Below, in pieces: positions 1-10,150 of a DNA stretch of 64,000 nt. A program made the translations under genes and the position numbers. The notes under the pieces are model-generated. The model was not told where the DNA came from, ran no database searches, and saw only the letters and a list, made by a program, of their open reading frames with translations. The DNA lies in assembly GCF_036898095.1 (NCBI RefSeq), contig NC_090751.1:86510120-86574119 (forward strand). Reading direction: 5' to 3'. The DNA is from Palaemon carinicauda (Eukaryota > Arthropoda > Malacostraca > Decapoda > Palaemonidae). The first letter of the stretch is position 1. Every line of letters starts with the position of its first letter.

Positions 1-1165
1 CAGTACCTCTATGAACCATTCTCTCGCGGGCCAGAGCGGAGCCAACTAACGTCAGCCGTGTCCCTTTGCGAGAGGAGAACTTCTGAAGTACCCTGTTGAC
101 AATCTTGAACGGCGGGAATGCATACAGGTCGAGATGGGACCAATCCAGCAGAAAAGCATCCACGTGAACTGCTGCTGGGTCTGGAATCGGAGAAAAATAC
201 AACAGGAGTCTCTAGGTTATCGAGGTAGCGAACAGATCTATGGTTGGCTGACCCCACAGGGCCCAAAGTCTGCTGCAAACATTCTTGTGAAGGGTCCACT
301 CTGTGGGGATGACCTGACCCTTCCGGCTGAGGCGATCTGCCATGACATTCATACCGCCCTGAATGAACCTCGTTACCAGCGTGAGCTTTTGATCTTTAGA
401 CCAGATGAGGAGGTCCCTTGCGATCTAGAACAACTTCCACGAAAGAGTCCCTCCCTGCTTGAAGATGTAAGCCAGGGCTGTGGTGTTGTCAGAGTCCACC
501 TCCACCACCTTGTTAAGCTGGAGGGACTTGAAGTTTATCAAGGCCAGAAGAACCGCCAACAACTCCTTGCAATTGATGTGAAGTGTCCTTTGCTCCTGAT
601 TCCATGTTCCCGAGCATTCCTGTCCGTCCAAAGTCGCACCCCAGCCCGTGTCTGATGCGTCCGAGAGGAGACGGCGGTCGGGTTTCTGAACAGCCAAAGG
701 TAGACTTCCTTGAGAAGAAAGCTGTTCTTACACCACGCGAGAGAAGACCTCCTCTCTTCGGAAACAGGAACTGAGACCGTCTCTAGCGTCATGTCCTTTA
801 TCCAGTGAGCAGCTAGATGATACTGAAGGGGGCGGAGGAGGAGTCTCCCTAACACGATGAACAGGGCCAGCGATGAAAGTGTCCCTGTTAGACTCATCCA
901 CTACCTGACTGAGCATCGGTTCCTTCTCAGCATGCTCTGGATGCATTCTAGGGCTTGGAAGATCCTTGGGGCCGACGGAAAAGCCCGAAAAGCTCGACTC
1001 TGAAGATCCATACCCAGGTAGACAATGGTCTGGGATGGGACGAGCTGGGACTCCTCAAAATTGACCAGGAGGCCCAGTTCCTTGGTCAGATCCATAGTCC
1101 ATCTGAGAATCTCCAGACAGCGACGACTTGTGGGAGCTCTTAAAAGCCAGTCGTCTGACGGAGCC
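1..1165 (-). pseudogene. Element A pol remnant: RT thumb, RNase H, Dam-like domain
   Basis: On the minus strand, about 730-1165 encodes the RT part downstream of the catalytic YLDD. The conserved text starts directly at DDWLLRAPTSRR, with non-RT sequence before it, so the RT fingers and most of the palm are gone. About 425-697 encodes RNase H, with SDAS (first Asp), CKELLA (Glu) and SDNTT (Asp). A stop follows KLF at the position where B has a Glu codon. About 1-424 encodes the block with IDLF- and YAFPPF-type motifs seen in the Dam-like domain of DIRS elements. The frame changes several times. It cannot encode an active polymerase. Element C carries the same junction and the same stop. Confidence 0.8.
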
Positions 1166-1560
1166 GGACACAAGATCATGGTACTGCTGCACAGTCTGTG
1201 AACTGTCAACCATGGGGAAGCGAGGAAGTACAGTGACAACCCGAAGCTGTCTAGACTGTCTGGGTCGTACAGACAACTCCTTATCGGGTTGCTGAGGTTG
1301 CCGCACTGCGTCACAACAAGTCACTTCTGCTGGTTGTTGAATGTCTTCCCAGTGACACACTGACTCCGTAAACAAAAAATCCTCTAACAAGGACTAAGCT
1401 TGGACTGCATGTCTTGCAACACAGCTCAAGGTCTATGGGAGCAGGTGTGGTAACAGACGGGGTTAGCGACTGAAGTGGAACCATTACCTTCCCTGGAAGC
1501 ATGTTATGCTTAAATAAAAGTCCATAGGAGGCTACTAGAACCTGAGAGAAGAGCCCAATC
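1165..1560 (-). pseudogene. Element A gag-like remnant fused upstream of pol
   Basis: Open stretches on the minus strand at 1055-1390 and 1311-1562 match those of element C at 21318-21660 closely. The text is rich in Gln, Pro and Ser and lacks the Cys-rich amino end and the conserved carboxyl gag domain. It may be a residue of a gag repeat region joined to pol by an internal deletion. Function is doubtful; identity rests on position and on similarity to C. Confidence 0.5.
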
Positions 1561-2170
1561 ATATATATCGTTAAAACATATTATTGTTAAAGGAAAAAAA
1601 CTGAAAGATTTCCCAAATAAAAAGTTCCTTTATTAGAATTAAAACCATTAAGCTAAGAAAGAATGAACAAAACGCTAGAAACGGTTACTCTTACTGCAAC
1701 GTGACACCGTGAAAATTCTCTCTCTATCGTAACGATAGAACGCAAGTTGAACGTTCTGAACGTCAACAACTGCAGAGACAAAACAAAACGTTAGTTCAAC
1801 TTTGAAAACAGTACGAGACTATCAAAGAAATTCTTTCAAAAACATTAAAATAGCATAATATGTTAACAGGTAAAAACGAAATGACGGGCTCAATGTTAAT
1901 TAACTTCGGTACAAGAAAAGACCGCCTACTATTAGGAAAGGTCGAATATAAACAAATATAAAAATTAATTTTAATAAGTTTATAATAAAAGGAAGTTAAT
2001 CGAAGAGGCCTATAAAAGGCGGAGAGATATAAAATAAATCTATAACTTTTGTTAAGCAAAATTAAGAAAGAGAGTCTATACTCTCTTAGACACCAACACT
2101 TCCGTCTAAGGGAAGGGTCGGCCATTAAAAGTGAAAGAGAGTTCATACTCTCTTCGTCACCATAATTAAT
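1560..2170 (-). promoter_or_regulatory. Leader of element A with splice-acceptor-like tract
   Basis: This non-coding leader is shared with C (18420-19030). It carries two imperfect copies of a segment containing GAGAGTATGAACTCTC-type palindromes, near 2065-2160. On the minus strand, about 1770-1800 reads AACTAAC, a T/G-rich tract, then CCGCAG, which resembles a branch point followed by a 3' splice site. No matching donor was identified. A promoter is expected here for an element transcribed leftwards, but none is recognisable by eye. Confidence 0.4.
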
Positions 2171-2316
2171 CAAATTAATTCCAAAAGCTAGCTAAGCTAA
2201 TGATAAAACTTCCTGAATAGCGAAAGCTAAACTCTAGAGCAAATACATCACCAAATCGTGAGCAAAAAACTCCAGAATCAACAGCGTATCCATGTAGGTC
2301 TAGCCGGAGGCACGAC

Positions 2317-2486
2317 AGAGGAAAAATTGAGGTGGAGTCAACAAGAAGTACTGCAGTACCTGGCCACAGGTGGCGCTTGTGAGTACACCCCCCTCTTGTA
2401 TAGCGATCGCTGGCGTATCCCTTCCGTAGAATTTTGTCGGGCAACGGAGTTGACAGCTACATGATTATCGGGTAAGATTAATATTG

Positions 2487-2489
<3 letters not shown>
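2317..2489 (-). repeat. Left terminal repeat of element A
   Basis: It matches, in reverse complement, the left terminal repeats of B (9781-9945) and C (18101-18265), including GTTGACAGCTACATGAT and the family-specific outer end TAAGATTAATATTGAA. The last matching base is at about 2489, where an AT microsatellite begins. Confidence 0.85.

Positions 2490-2554
<65 letters not shown>
2488..2554. repeat. (AT)n microsatellite
   Basis: About 33 AT units abut the outer end of element A. The short T-run found at other family insertion sites is here part of the AT tract, so the insertion may have gone into the microsatellite, or the microsatellite may have grown afterwards. Confidence 0.95.
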
Positions 2555-2555
<1 letters not shown>

Positions 2556-2730
2556 AGCCTTTGTATATCAGCAGTCAGTTATTCCACAAGTCTGGAGAAT
2601 GGACACCATCTAACCTGAACTTCACCCCCTTAACCTAACCTACAAGCCTTGTCCTTAACTACTTAACTGAGGGCTAACGGGCCCCAGCGATCCCCCTTAC
2701 ACTACCGTATCCTTCCCCGAATACAGAAAA
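2555..2730 (+). repeat. Unclassified dispersed repeat, copy 1 (internally deleted)
   Basis: It begins with AGGAGCCTTTGTATATCA and ends with a segment containing TAACCTAACCTACAAGC followed by CCCCCTTACACT. Both blocks recur at 5037-5415, where they are further apart. It is AT-poor compared with its surroundings and has no ORF. The class is unknown. Confidence 0.55.
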
Positions 2731-3736
2731 TACTATAATTAAATTATACCTTTTCGTTATCTGAAGCATATTGATGAAATTAAGTCTGGATGTGAATTCT
2801 AATTCACAAATGTCAAAACTCTTCGTACGCCTACTTTAATAGTAGTAAAAAGCCTAAAGTTTAACCTTTGGAACCGCTCACTAATTATGCTTTCCGTAGG
2901 TTTTCTTATTTTTATTTTCAATTTAATGTTTGAATATATCTACATAAGGTAAAATATCTAAAATGATGTAATTATTAACTTACAAGCATTTCTATTAAAT
3001 TAAAAAAGATTTAATCCTGTTATTATTATGCATTGTACAATACAGTAGGAGAAGCTACATTTAATCTATTTTTTTGATACTGTAAACATTTGGTTTTCTT
3101 CTATGAATGGATTCCTGCCATTTACCTGTGATGTATTTAGCCTAGCTTTCAATAACACGTGTTGCTTTTCCATTAATTCTTCTTTGCCGAATATTCCTTT
3201 TAGTTATTTTTCTTTCAATCACTAGCAGCTCTTTTCAGTTAAGAATAAATTCATTTTTCAACAGAAACTTCAACTGTATTTTCCTTTGATTTTCCTATTT
3301 CCTGTTTTTTTTTTTTAACAATAATTGAATTCCTTCTGGTATATCGTCTGATGATTACTTTGTGTCTATGTTGGGACGACAATGTAATGTATTTTTTGCT
3401 ATTTGTACATTTTATTCTAAAAAATAACTTTGATAGCCATTATAGTTGATTTCTACACAACTAAGGATATAAGAAATCGAGGAATACAAGGGTTAAAAGA
3501 AGGAGGTATATATTATTTGAGTTTATTACTTATTTTCGTTGTTTTATATTGTAGCCTATATTCAAAATGTCCCAGTAAGATAATTGCCAAGTTCTTTTTT
3601 TAGGCCTTGTCTGAAATTATTTGTATGATTTGTCTTATCTTTTGAAGTCATTGGTAATATGTCATCATAGATTCTATATAATTTTCTTATTTCCATGCAT
3701 TTTCGTAATTATTTAACTTTCCTAGCTCTGTATTAA
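2731..3736. other. AT-rich non-coding stretch
   Basis: No ORF of interest, no recognisable transposon end and no RNA gene was seen. Base composition is strongly AT-rich, with short homopolymer runs. Confidence 0.6.
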
Positions 3737-3820
3737 TTGTTAATGATTATTGCTCTAATGTTTTTTTCTCAAGTGTGTAAAGTACTTGAGAAAAAGCATT
3801 AGAGCAATAATGATTAACAA
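3737..3820. repeat. Near-perfect hairpin
   Basis: Two arms of about 38 nt (3737-3775 and 3781-3820) are reverse complements with only a few differences. The shared core is ATTATTGCTCTAAT, and the loop is only a few bases. It is followed at 3821-3885 by three loose copies of a TAAAAATGGCCAT unit. It could be a palindromic transposon relic; nothing in it codes for protein. Confidence 0.7.
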
Positions 3821-3885
3821 TGGTAAAAAAATGGCCATGGTAAAAATGGCCATATGGGTAAGGTAGGTAAAAATGGCCATGGCCA

Positions 3886-4390
3886 AAACCAAAAGTCGAT
3901 ACAGACTACAAAAAATAGTATTAAAAATATTCAGAAAATATAAGATAGGCCTCATTTTGAAGAAAATGCTTGTGTTTTATATTTTAATTAAAATTATTAC
4001 TTATTTTGTAAAAAGCAGTTTACTCATAGGCCTAAACTTTGTTTACTATGAAGACATCTTTCTTGCAAGCATATTATTTAATTTCTTTATTTGATTGTCC
4101 AAAAGTCGTGAAAGGATTAAGTAATCTTTAATAAATCACTTTCCAAATGGGGCAATTATTTTCTAGTAGCCTACCCATACATGGATGTATAATGACTTAC
4201 ATAATGTTATAGCACAACAGGATTTTCTTGTACTTTACGTTGAAGAACAATCTGCAATCGGTTTCCATTACATTTTACAAGGATTATTCGAAACCAGATT
4301 TTAGCATTCCTTGAAATCTATACAAACTCGTAGGCCTATGTTTTTTTTTTTTTTTTTTTTTTTGAGGGGGGAGTGTTAGGATGCATAAAT
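3886..4390. other. AT-rich non-coding stretch with poly-T
   Basis: No gene was recognised. A run of about 23 T lies at 4340-4363, followed by a short G-rich segment. The short open frame at 3873-4094 is biased by AT content and has no visible domain. Confidence 0.5.
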
Positions 4391-4396
4391 ACATAT

Positions 4397-4397
4397 A

Positions 4398-4491
<94 letters not shown>
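4397..4491. repeat. (AT)n microsatellite
   Basis: About 47 AT units. It produces spurious open frames of alternating Ile and Tyr, which are not genes. Confidence 0.95.
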
Positions 4492-4492
<1 letters not shown>

Positions 4493-4949
4493 TTATTTCC
4501 TATCTCTCCTACTTCTCTCATGTTACCACCACAATTTCCCTATTTCTATACACCAATTTCGTAAACGTGTTGCCATATAATTTTCCTTTTGTTTAGGTCA
4601 AATTACATTTCGTCTTGGATATACTTATTCTGTTTTCTTATAAAACAATGCAATAATTAGTTAAAAATCTAAAATTTATCGAATTATATCGGGCTGCAGA
4701 GTTATTGCTTATTAAAAAAAAGAAAAAACCAATTTATGATGGAAGTAGACAGTAGTAGAAAAATCAAGAGGAAGAAGCAAAGTGCCTTGTTATTGCTAAC
4801 GTGAGTTACTTTCCTAATAAATTTTTACATTTGATTAAAATCTGCATATATATCAGCGTAAATTTTAATATTCACGTAATATTCAACTCGTAGTCAAAGC
4901 CAGAAACCTGTGTAATCGTAAGTCATTGATTTATGGCCATTATACGAAC

Positions 4950-5770
4950 CCCCTAAAGGTACCGGTAAGGTACCGTACCCTTCTTGGGGTTTGTGGTTTG
5001 AATTTCAGTTCTGGTATACCTTTGGTATAGATTATGAAGGAGCTTTTGTATATCACCGGCCAGTTCCTCACGCGTTAGTTAAAAATGGGGTTTCATTGTA
5101 TATTATTACATCTCAATGTATCCTAGTATTCCAACTACTTTTTCTTATAGGAAAAATTACGCTCCCTTCGAAAATAACACTCTTTCCCGTGAAATGGTCA
5201 TCAAAATCGGTTAAATCTCGTTATTTGCTATAGGAAATCATATATTTCTTGTGCGTAGTCACACGATGTAATAATATACAAAATTACCAAAAAGGGACAT
5301 CAACTAACCTAAACTTTCCCCCCTAACCTAACCTACAAGCTGTGCCCTTACCTACTTGTCTAATGTGGGGGTGCGTCCTAACGTCCCCCTGCGACCCCCC
5401 TTACACTGCTGTATTCCAAGTTAGACATAATAATACATACAGGGGGCCATTATGCGTGCACTGTGTATAAATTGATATATTTAGTGAAAGTTTACACAGG
5501 GCTTTATGATAATCTATTCATAAAGATTTGATAGGTTTCTTTAGCTCATAAATTTACTTGGCCTACAGTAAAGGATCCTATCTGAGTAACCCACAATCCA
5601 TCTTGATATAGTGAGGTGTATGTTTGATGACAGCCGGTGAAGAATACGGTAGTGTAAGGGGGTTATGAAGGGGTGGCATTAGCCCCTCTGTTAGGTAAGT
5701 AGGTAAGGACACAGCTTGTAGGTTAGGTTATGTGGGGAAGTTTAGGTTAGTTGGTGTTCTTGTGTAAAGG
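4950..5770. repeat. Fold-back type dispersed repeat, copy 2
   Basis: The direct copy of the 2555-2730 repeat lies at 5037-5415. Its TAACCTAACCTACAAGC block (about 5290-5410) recurs inverted at 5640-5765, reading GCTTGTAGGTTAGGTTA, so the two arms face each other across about 230 nt. A small hairpin of GGTACCGGTAAGGTACC type lies at about 4957-4975. The arrangement resembles a non-autonomous hairpin transposon. No terminal duplication was identified. Confidence 0.5.
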
Positions 5771-7380
5771 TTTTTACTAGAAAATGGATAGTTTTTGTAG
5801 TACAGCAGCCACGTCATACAAATGACTAGAAATTGGAAAGAAGCTTCCCATTTTCTATGCGCGTGGGAGGAACTTGCCGCTGTTTTAAAAAAGTTCCGTT
5901 ATAGTTTATGCAAGATTTCTGCTAATCATCTGATGAAAAAAAGTAATGTATTTGTATTTTGTACCTCATAATCTTCACAAAGGAACCTACCTCATTGCAC
6001 TGAGTCCTGCCTGATTTTTGGGCGTCGTATCTTGCCCCCGTTGGAATCATCAATTCCTCACCCCCAAGTTCTTAAACCTTTCTTGACCTACAGTGCTGTA
6101 ATCATAGAGTGAAGTCCCCTGATGTATCTTATCCCAACCTAATTTAACCTAGGCTTCTGGTTCCTACCTGACTAGTAAGGACAGACCCCATCCCTAACTT
6201 CTATTCTATCTAAGTGATGTAAATCATAAAATGAATGATAGAAATGCATCTTAACCTGGGATTCCAAAGCTCTAAGTGACTATTTGCTTCATTTTGTCCA
6301 AGTACAATTAACTCTCAGGAATTTAAAAACTACAGCTTAAGGGATTACTCAACAATTAATCAGAGCTAATTCAAGATCTTGAATTTTATTACAGTATTAT
6401 TGTTAATCCTCAAGTATGCATGTTGGCATGGCCTAGTGATCCCTAGTTGATCTTTGATTCGTGCCTTCCATTGTGTCATTGCCGCCGTCAGGAAATTCCT
6501 CGCCGACAAAGTCTGGCAAGGGGAAGAAATAACCTCGGCCTCCTCCCAGCCCAATACCTTCTACCTCAATCCTCTGCTGCTGAGCCCTTAGATGCTACTC
6601 AAACTCTGAAGGTGAAGAATAACAAACATTGCAAGGTTGACCAGACATCGCCATCCCTCCTTCCTCACATATTAATGACGGATGGTTCTCTACTTCTTTA
6701 AGCGGAATTTTCTTTTTTTCTTTTGGCATGCTTTATGCTTTTCCTTTGTTAGATAGTGAGACATCAAGGACAACTCAACACAGAGGATGAAAAAGACCCT
6801 TTGATAGAGATCTACGACATTAGACTCAGAGACACGCATGCACCACGTCCATGGGCGCAAGCACCTCCACTTGCACGATCCCCTGTTGATGATTCTCCAT
6901 GAGCACAGTTATCTTTACATACATGTTTTCCAGGCCATAGCTTTGCATAAACAATCGTCACCTCATGCTCATCTCCTCCATGGGCACAAACGCCTCGTTT
7001 TAATGTTACATCCAAAAATGCCAAAACTTCACGCACTAGGTACCTATGTATAAAGTCTCCACGTGCAATGTGTATGTGTATAAGATATTCAAGCGATCAG
7101 TGTTTATGCACTGAGCTTCTACAAGCAGTGTCCATGGGCAGATCTTCTACAATCAGTGTCTCCACGTGTAGCTTTCTCGCTAGTGCTCGGGATTCATGTG
7201 TATGTTCCCCTTGAGCTAAAGTGCCGTGGGCTAGAAATTCACGAGCTAGATCTTAACACGGTAAGATCCTCAATCGTTAGAACTCAACAAGCTAGGTCAC
7301 TGCACGATTGGTTTCCACATGCAAGGAATTCTAAGATTATCTTATATGTAGGAATGCACACCTCTCAGTCCAACTAAACT
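5771..7380. other. No clear gene; weak gag-like low-complexity text
   Basis: About 5771-6800 shows nothing recognisable. About 6830-7330 contains loosely repeated CATGGGCACA and CACGTG motifs that could be a decayed gag repeat region of the D/F/I type, but frames are broken and the resemblance is only compositional. Confidence 0.35.
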
Positions 7381-7645
7381 TGACTAATATCTTTTCTCTA
7401 TTTGCTTTTAGTGAAATTGTTTGATTTTGACAATGGAGAATCCACTTAAAGGCATGCAGTCCTGTTCTAGCTTTCCTGGCAGTAAGTGTGGAACATTTAT
7501 GAGCAGGATTTCAGTGGATCCTCATTCATTTTGTCCTGTAGAGGCCATGACTATAAGGAGTCATCTCCTTGCAAGGTTATTAAATCGTGGCCATCACCAT
7601 AGTAGCTTTAAGTTCAGCAAGAGGAGGAAAAAAAAGGCTGAGTGA
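7381..7645 (+). pseudogene. Element R: relic of gag amino end
   Basis: An open frame from the ATG at 7433 contains KCGTFMS and VDPHSFCP, aligning with CGTYMS and TDPHTLCP at the start of the gag of elements D and F. It ends with SKRRKKKAE, which aligns with SRRRKKKSK of F. Most of the Cys ladder after DPH is lost. As in D, E, F and I, a pyrimidine tract ending in TTTTAG lies just upstream (about 7391-7411). This is an old, inactivated DIRS-like copy. Confidence 0.65.
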
Positions 7646-8324
7646 GATGCAATACTAATTCGAGGTCCTCCTCAAAGTTGAAAAGGTCTGCTAAACCTAC
7701 CTACCTTCCTCTGGTACTCAGGCTTTTGAACTCTCTCCTTCACCCTTCTCTGGTTGGGTGAGAGAGACGGACAGCGCACCCTGAATTAACCTCAGTGTAA
7801 GCTTCCCTTAGAGAAGCAGATAATTCCCAGCTGGTTTGGAGTAAGCTTGACAGTTTTCTAGATAATGACCTGGTGAGAGATGCCCTAAGGACATTGTGGA
7901 TGTCCTTTGGGTTGGAGGGCATCCTATCAGTGTAGTGGCTTATGTTAGCTCTAGCAACTGCTAAACCTAAAAATTCTTCACCTGCCAACCTTTCTCCTGC
8001 AGCGCCCGCATAGGAGAAGACTTGATGTCAGATCCTCACCTACATTTACCTGGCCAGCAGTTCATGGAGCACTCTTGAGGAGTAAGAATGGGAGGCCCCT
8101 TTACCCTCTTTCTCCACCTAGTCTGATGCCTTCAACCTAGTCTTCTACGAAAGATAGTAATTCAAGCTTCACTGAGGCCGAGAGGAGCAGAAACCCGCAG
8201 TACTCCCTAAAGGGATCTGCTTACCCAACGAAGGTTTCCTCACTTTCCTCCCCAGAAGATTGTCTTTCTGGAGTTTCTGGGTCCAGAACAAGTTATTCTT
8301 TACGTTTGTGCATCCTTGCTGGTG
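7646..8324 (+). pseudogene. Element R: probable continuation of gag relic
   Basis: Near 7865-7925 the broken reading gives LVRDALRTLWMSFGLEG, which resembles LLQLWASLGLEGSPS in the gag of D and F. The remainder has no frame of useful length. Its position between the gag start and a repetitive tract mirrors D and F. Confidence 0.4.
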
Positions 8325-8817
8325 CACTGTCACCTCTTAGCCTCCACTCTTGCTGGCACACTGTCACCCCTGACCCTGCACCCTTGCTGGTGCACTGTCA
8401 CATCTTAACCTGCACCCTCGCTGGCGCACTGTCACATCTTAACCTGCACCCTCGCTGGCGCACTGTCACCTCTTAACCTGCACCCTCGCTTGTGCACTGT
8501 CACCTCTTAACCTGCACCCTCGCTGGTGCACTGTCACCTCTTAACCTGCACCCTTGCTGGCGCACTGTCACATCTTAACCTGCACCCTCGCTGGTGCACT
8601 GTCACCTCTTAACCTGCACCCTCGCTGGTGCACTGTCACCTCTTAACCTGCACCTTCGCTGGCGCACTGTCACCTCTTAACCAGCACCCTCGCTGGCGCA
8701 CTGTCACCTCTTAACCTGCACCCTCGCTGGTGCACTATCACCTCTTAACCTGCACCCTCGCTGGCGCACTATCACCTCTTAACCTGCATCCTTGCTGGCG
8801 CACTGTCACTTCTTAGC
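8325..8817. repeat. 34-bp minisatellite, about 14 copies
   Basis: The unit reads approximately CGCACTGTCACCTCTTAACC followed by TGCACCCTCGCTGG. Copies differ mainly at CGC/TGC and TCT/ATC. There are no unique spacers. It lies where elements D and F carry their Ser-Pro-Ala-Arg gag repeats, so it may have grown from such coding repeats. Confidence 0.9.
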
Positions 8818-9766
8818 GTGCTCAAGTCTGTTAAAGTCATGCCTGACTTTCTTCCTATGAAAGCATGCTCTCCTACAGGAACCTTGCATTGTGCTATTGT
8901 GTGCCAACATTTTGATGCTCATGCATCAAAACAATTGCTCTTGCTATTGGACACTTATGCTACTATAGCGCATATCAGATCTAGTAAATTAACGCAGTGA
9001 GAAAGATATTAAAATACTGTATGTATAAATAATCTTTTTAGTACTTTGAATCTTTTAATGATTTGATTAGAATAAGGATTATTTCTATAACTATGCTTCA
9101 ATATTCTTTAATGAGGAGATTACATTCTGTTTTATTTTACTGTAATACATTACTGTAATGTAATTCTGGTTTATCTTCTTTCTTTGTTGTAGAATATCCT
9201 AAGATATTGAGAGCAATCATCTGGAATTTCCATAGGAAATGCTGTGGCAATGTTCACAAGAAAATTAGTTAGAACCCCACCAGATCGCCCCCTAGCACAT
9301 TCTTATGTTTGTGATCCTACACATTTCTTTGGAATCATATGCGCTCACCCTCCTGTACATGCCTCCACGTGCGCATACTTACTTTCCTCCCTAAGCTCTC
9401 ATGGATTCTATGGATTTTCTCCTGTTAACGCTCAGGCGTACTCATTGGCTCGTGTCCATCCACTCGTTGATTAATGCTTGTGAATTCTTGCCTGTAAGAG
9501 GCTACTATCTCTTCTCTGCTAGCACTCAAGTGTGTTCAGCTGTTAGCGATCATGCACAATATGAGAATATTACTGTACAGACCTTTAAGTGGGGGTGCTC
9601 TTTAGCTTTTGAGCCTGCATCAGAGATTGAACAAGATTTCCATTGGGAAGGCATGCTTGTAGAAGACAATATGTCTATTCTGATGCGCAAGATTGAGCTC
9701 TCAAATCTCATCCTTATAGAGAAACAAAAGCAATTGTACTGTACATGCATGCTCTTTGGTAGGAAC
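8818..9766. other. No recognised gene
   Basis: Several short open frames (for example 9401-9793) show no domain, start context or homologous copy in the window. It could be the rest of relic R or host DNA. Confidence 0.4.
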
Positions 9767-9780
9767 TTTTTCAATATTAA

Positions 9781-9945
9781 TCTTACCCGATGATCATGTA
9801 GCTGTCAACTCCGTTGCCCGACAGAAATCTACGGACGGGATACGCCAGCGATCGCTATACAGGAGGGGGGTGTACTCACCAGCGCCATCTGTGGTCAGGT
9901 ACTCCAGTACTTCTTGTCAACACCACCTCAATTTTTCCTCTGTCG
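9781..9945 (+). repeat. Left inverted terminal repeat of element B
   Basis: It starts CTTACCCGATGATCATGTAG and is the reverse complement of 16277-16440 with very few differences. The outer extension TTTTTCAATATTAAT is unique to the left end. Confidence 0.92.
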
Positions 9946-10150
9946 TGCCGCCGGCAAGACCTACATGGATACGCTGTTGATTTTGGAGTCTTTGTTCACG
10001 GTTTTGGTGAAGTATTTGCTCTAAAATTTAGCCTTCGCTGTACAGGAAGCTTTTCCCTTAGCTTAGATAGCTTTTGGAATTAAATTGATTTATTGGTTAA
10101 CGATCTTTGCTTACTTTGGAATCCCCCCTTGACTGTTCTCTAAATTCAAG

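Larger units (their letters stand above)
1..2489 (-). mobile_element. DIRS-like element A (non-autonomous, 3' part outside window)
   Basis: Minus-strand element whose left terminus is near 2489, where its terminal repeat meets an AT microsatellite. Reading from the terminus it has a left terminal repeat, a leader of about 650 nt, then a rearranged gag/pol remnant that runs off the window start. The leader and terminal repeat match element C almost base for base (compare 18101-19040). Relative to C it lacks the segment equivalent to about 19040-21285, which holds the gag repeats. The tyrosine recombinase and right terminus must lie outside the window. The family assignment rests on the shared terminus, RNase H and methyltransferase-like blocks. 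Confidence 0.85.

Noticed and set aside
4373..4596. Open frames of alternating Ile and Tyr
   Set aside because: Produced by the AT microsatellite in two frames.
2640..5345. Telomere-like CCTAACCTAA
   Set aside because: Only two units at each place and part of a dispersed repeat; no array.
6366..7053. Several 60-85 residue frames on both strands
   Set aside because: Mutually overlapping, with no motif; probably chance openings in decayed repeat DNA.
8325..8817. CRISPR-like regular repeats
   Set aside because: Units follow each other without unique spacers, and the sequence is eukaryotic; this is a minisatellite.
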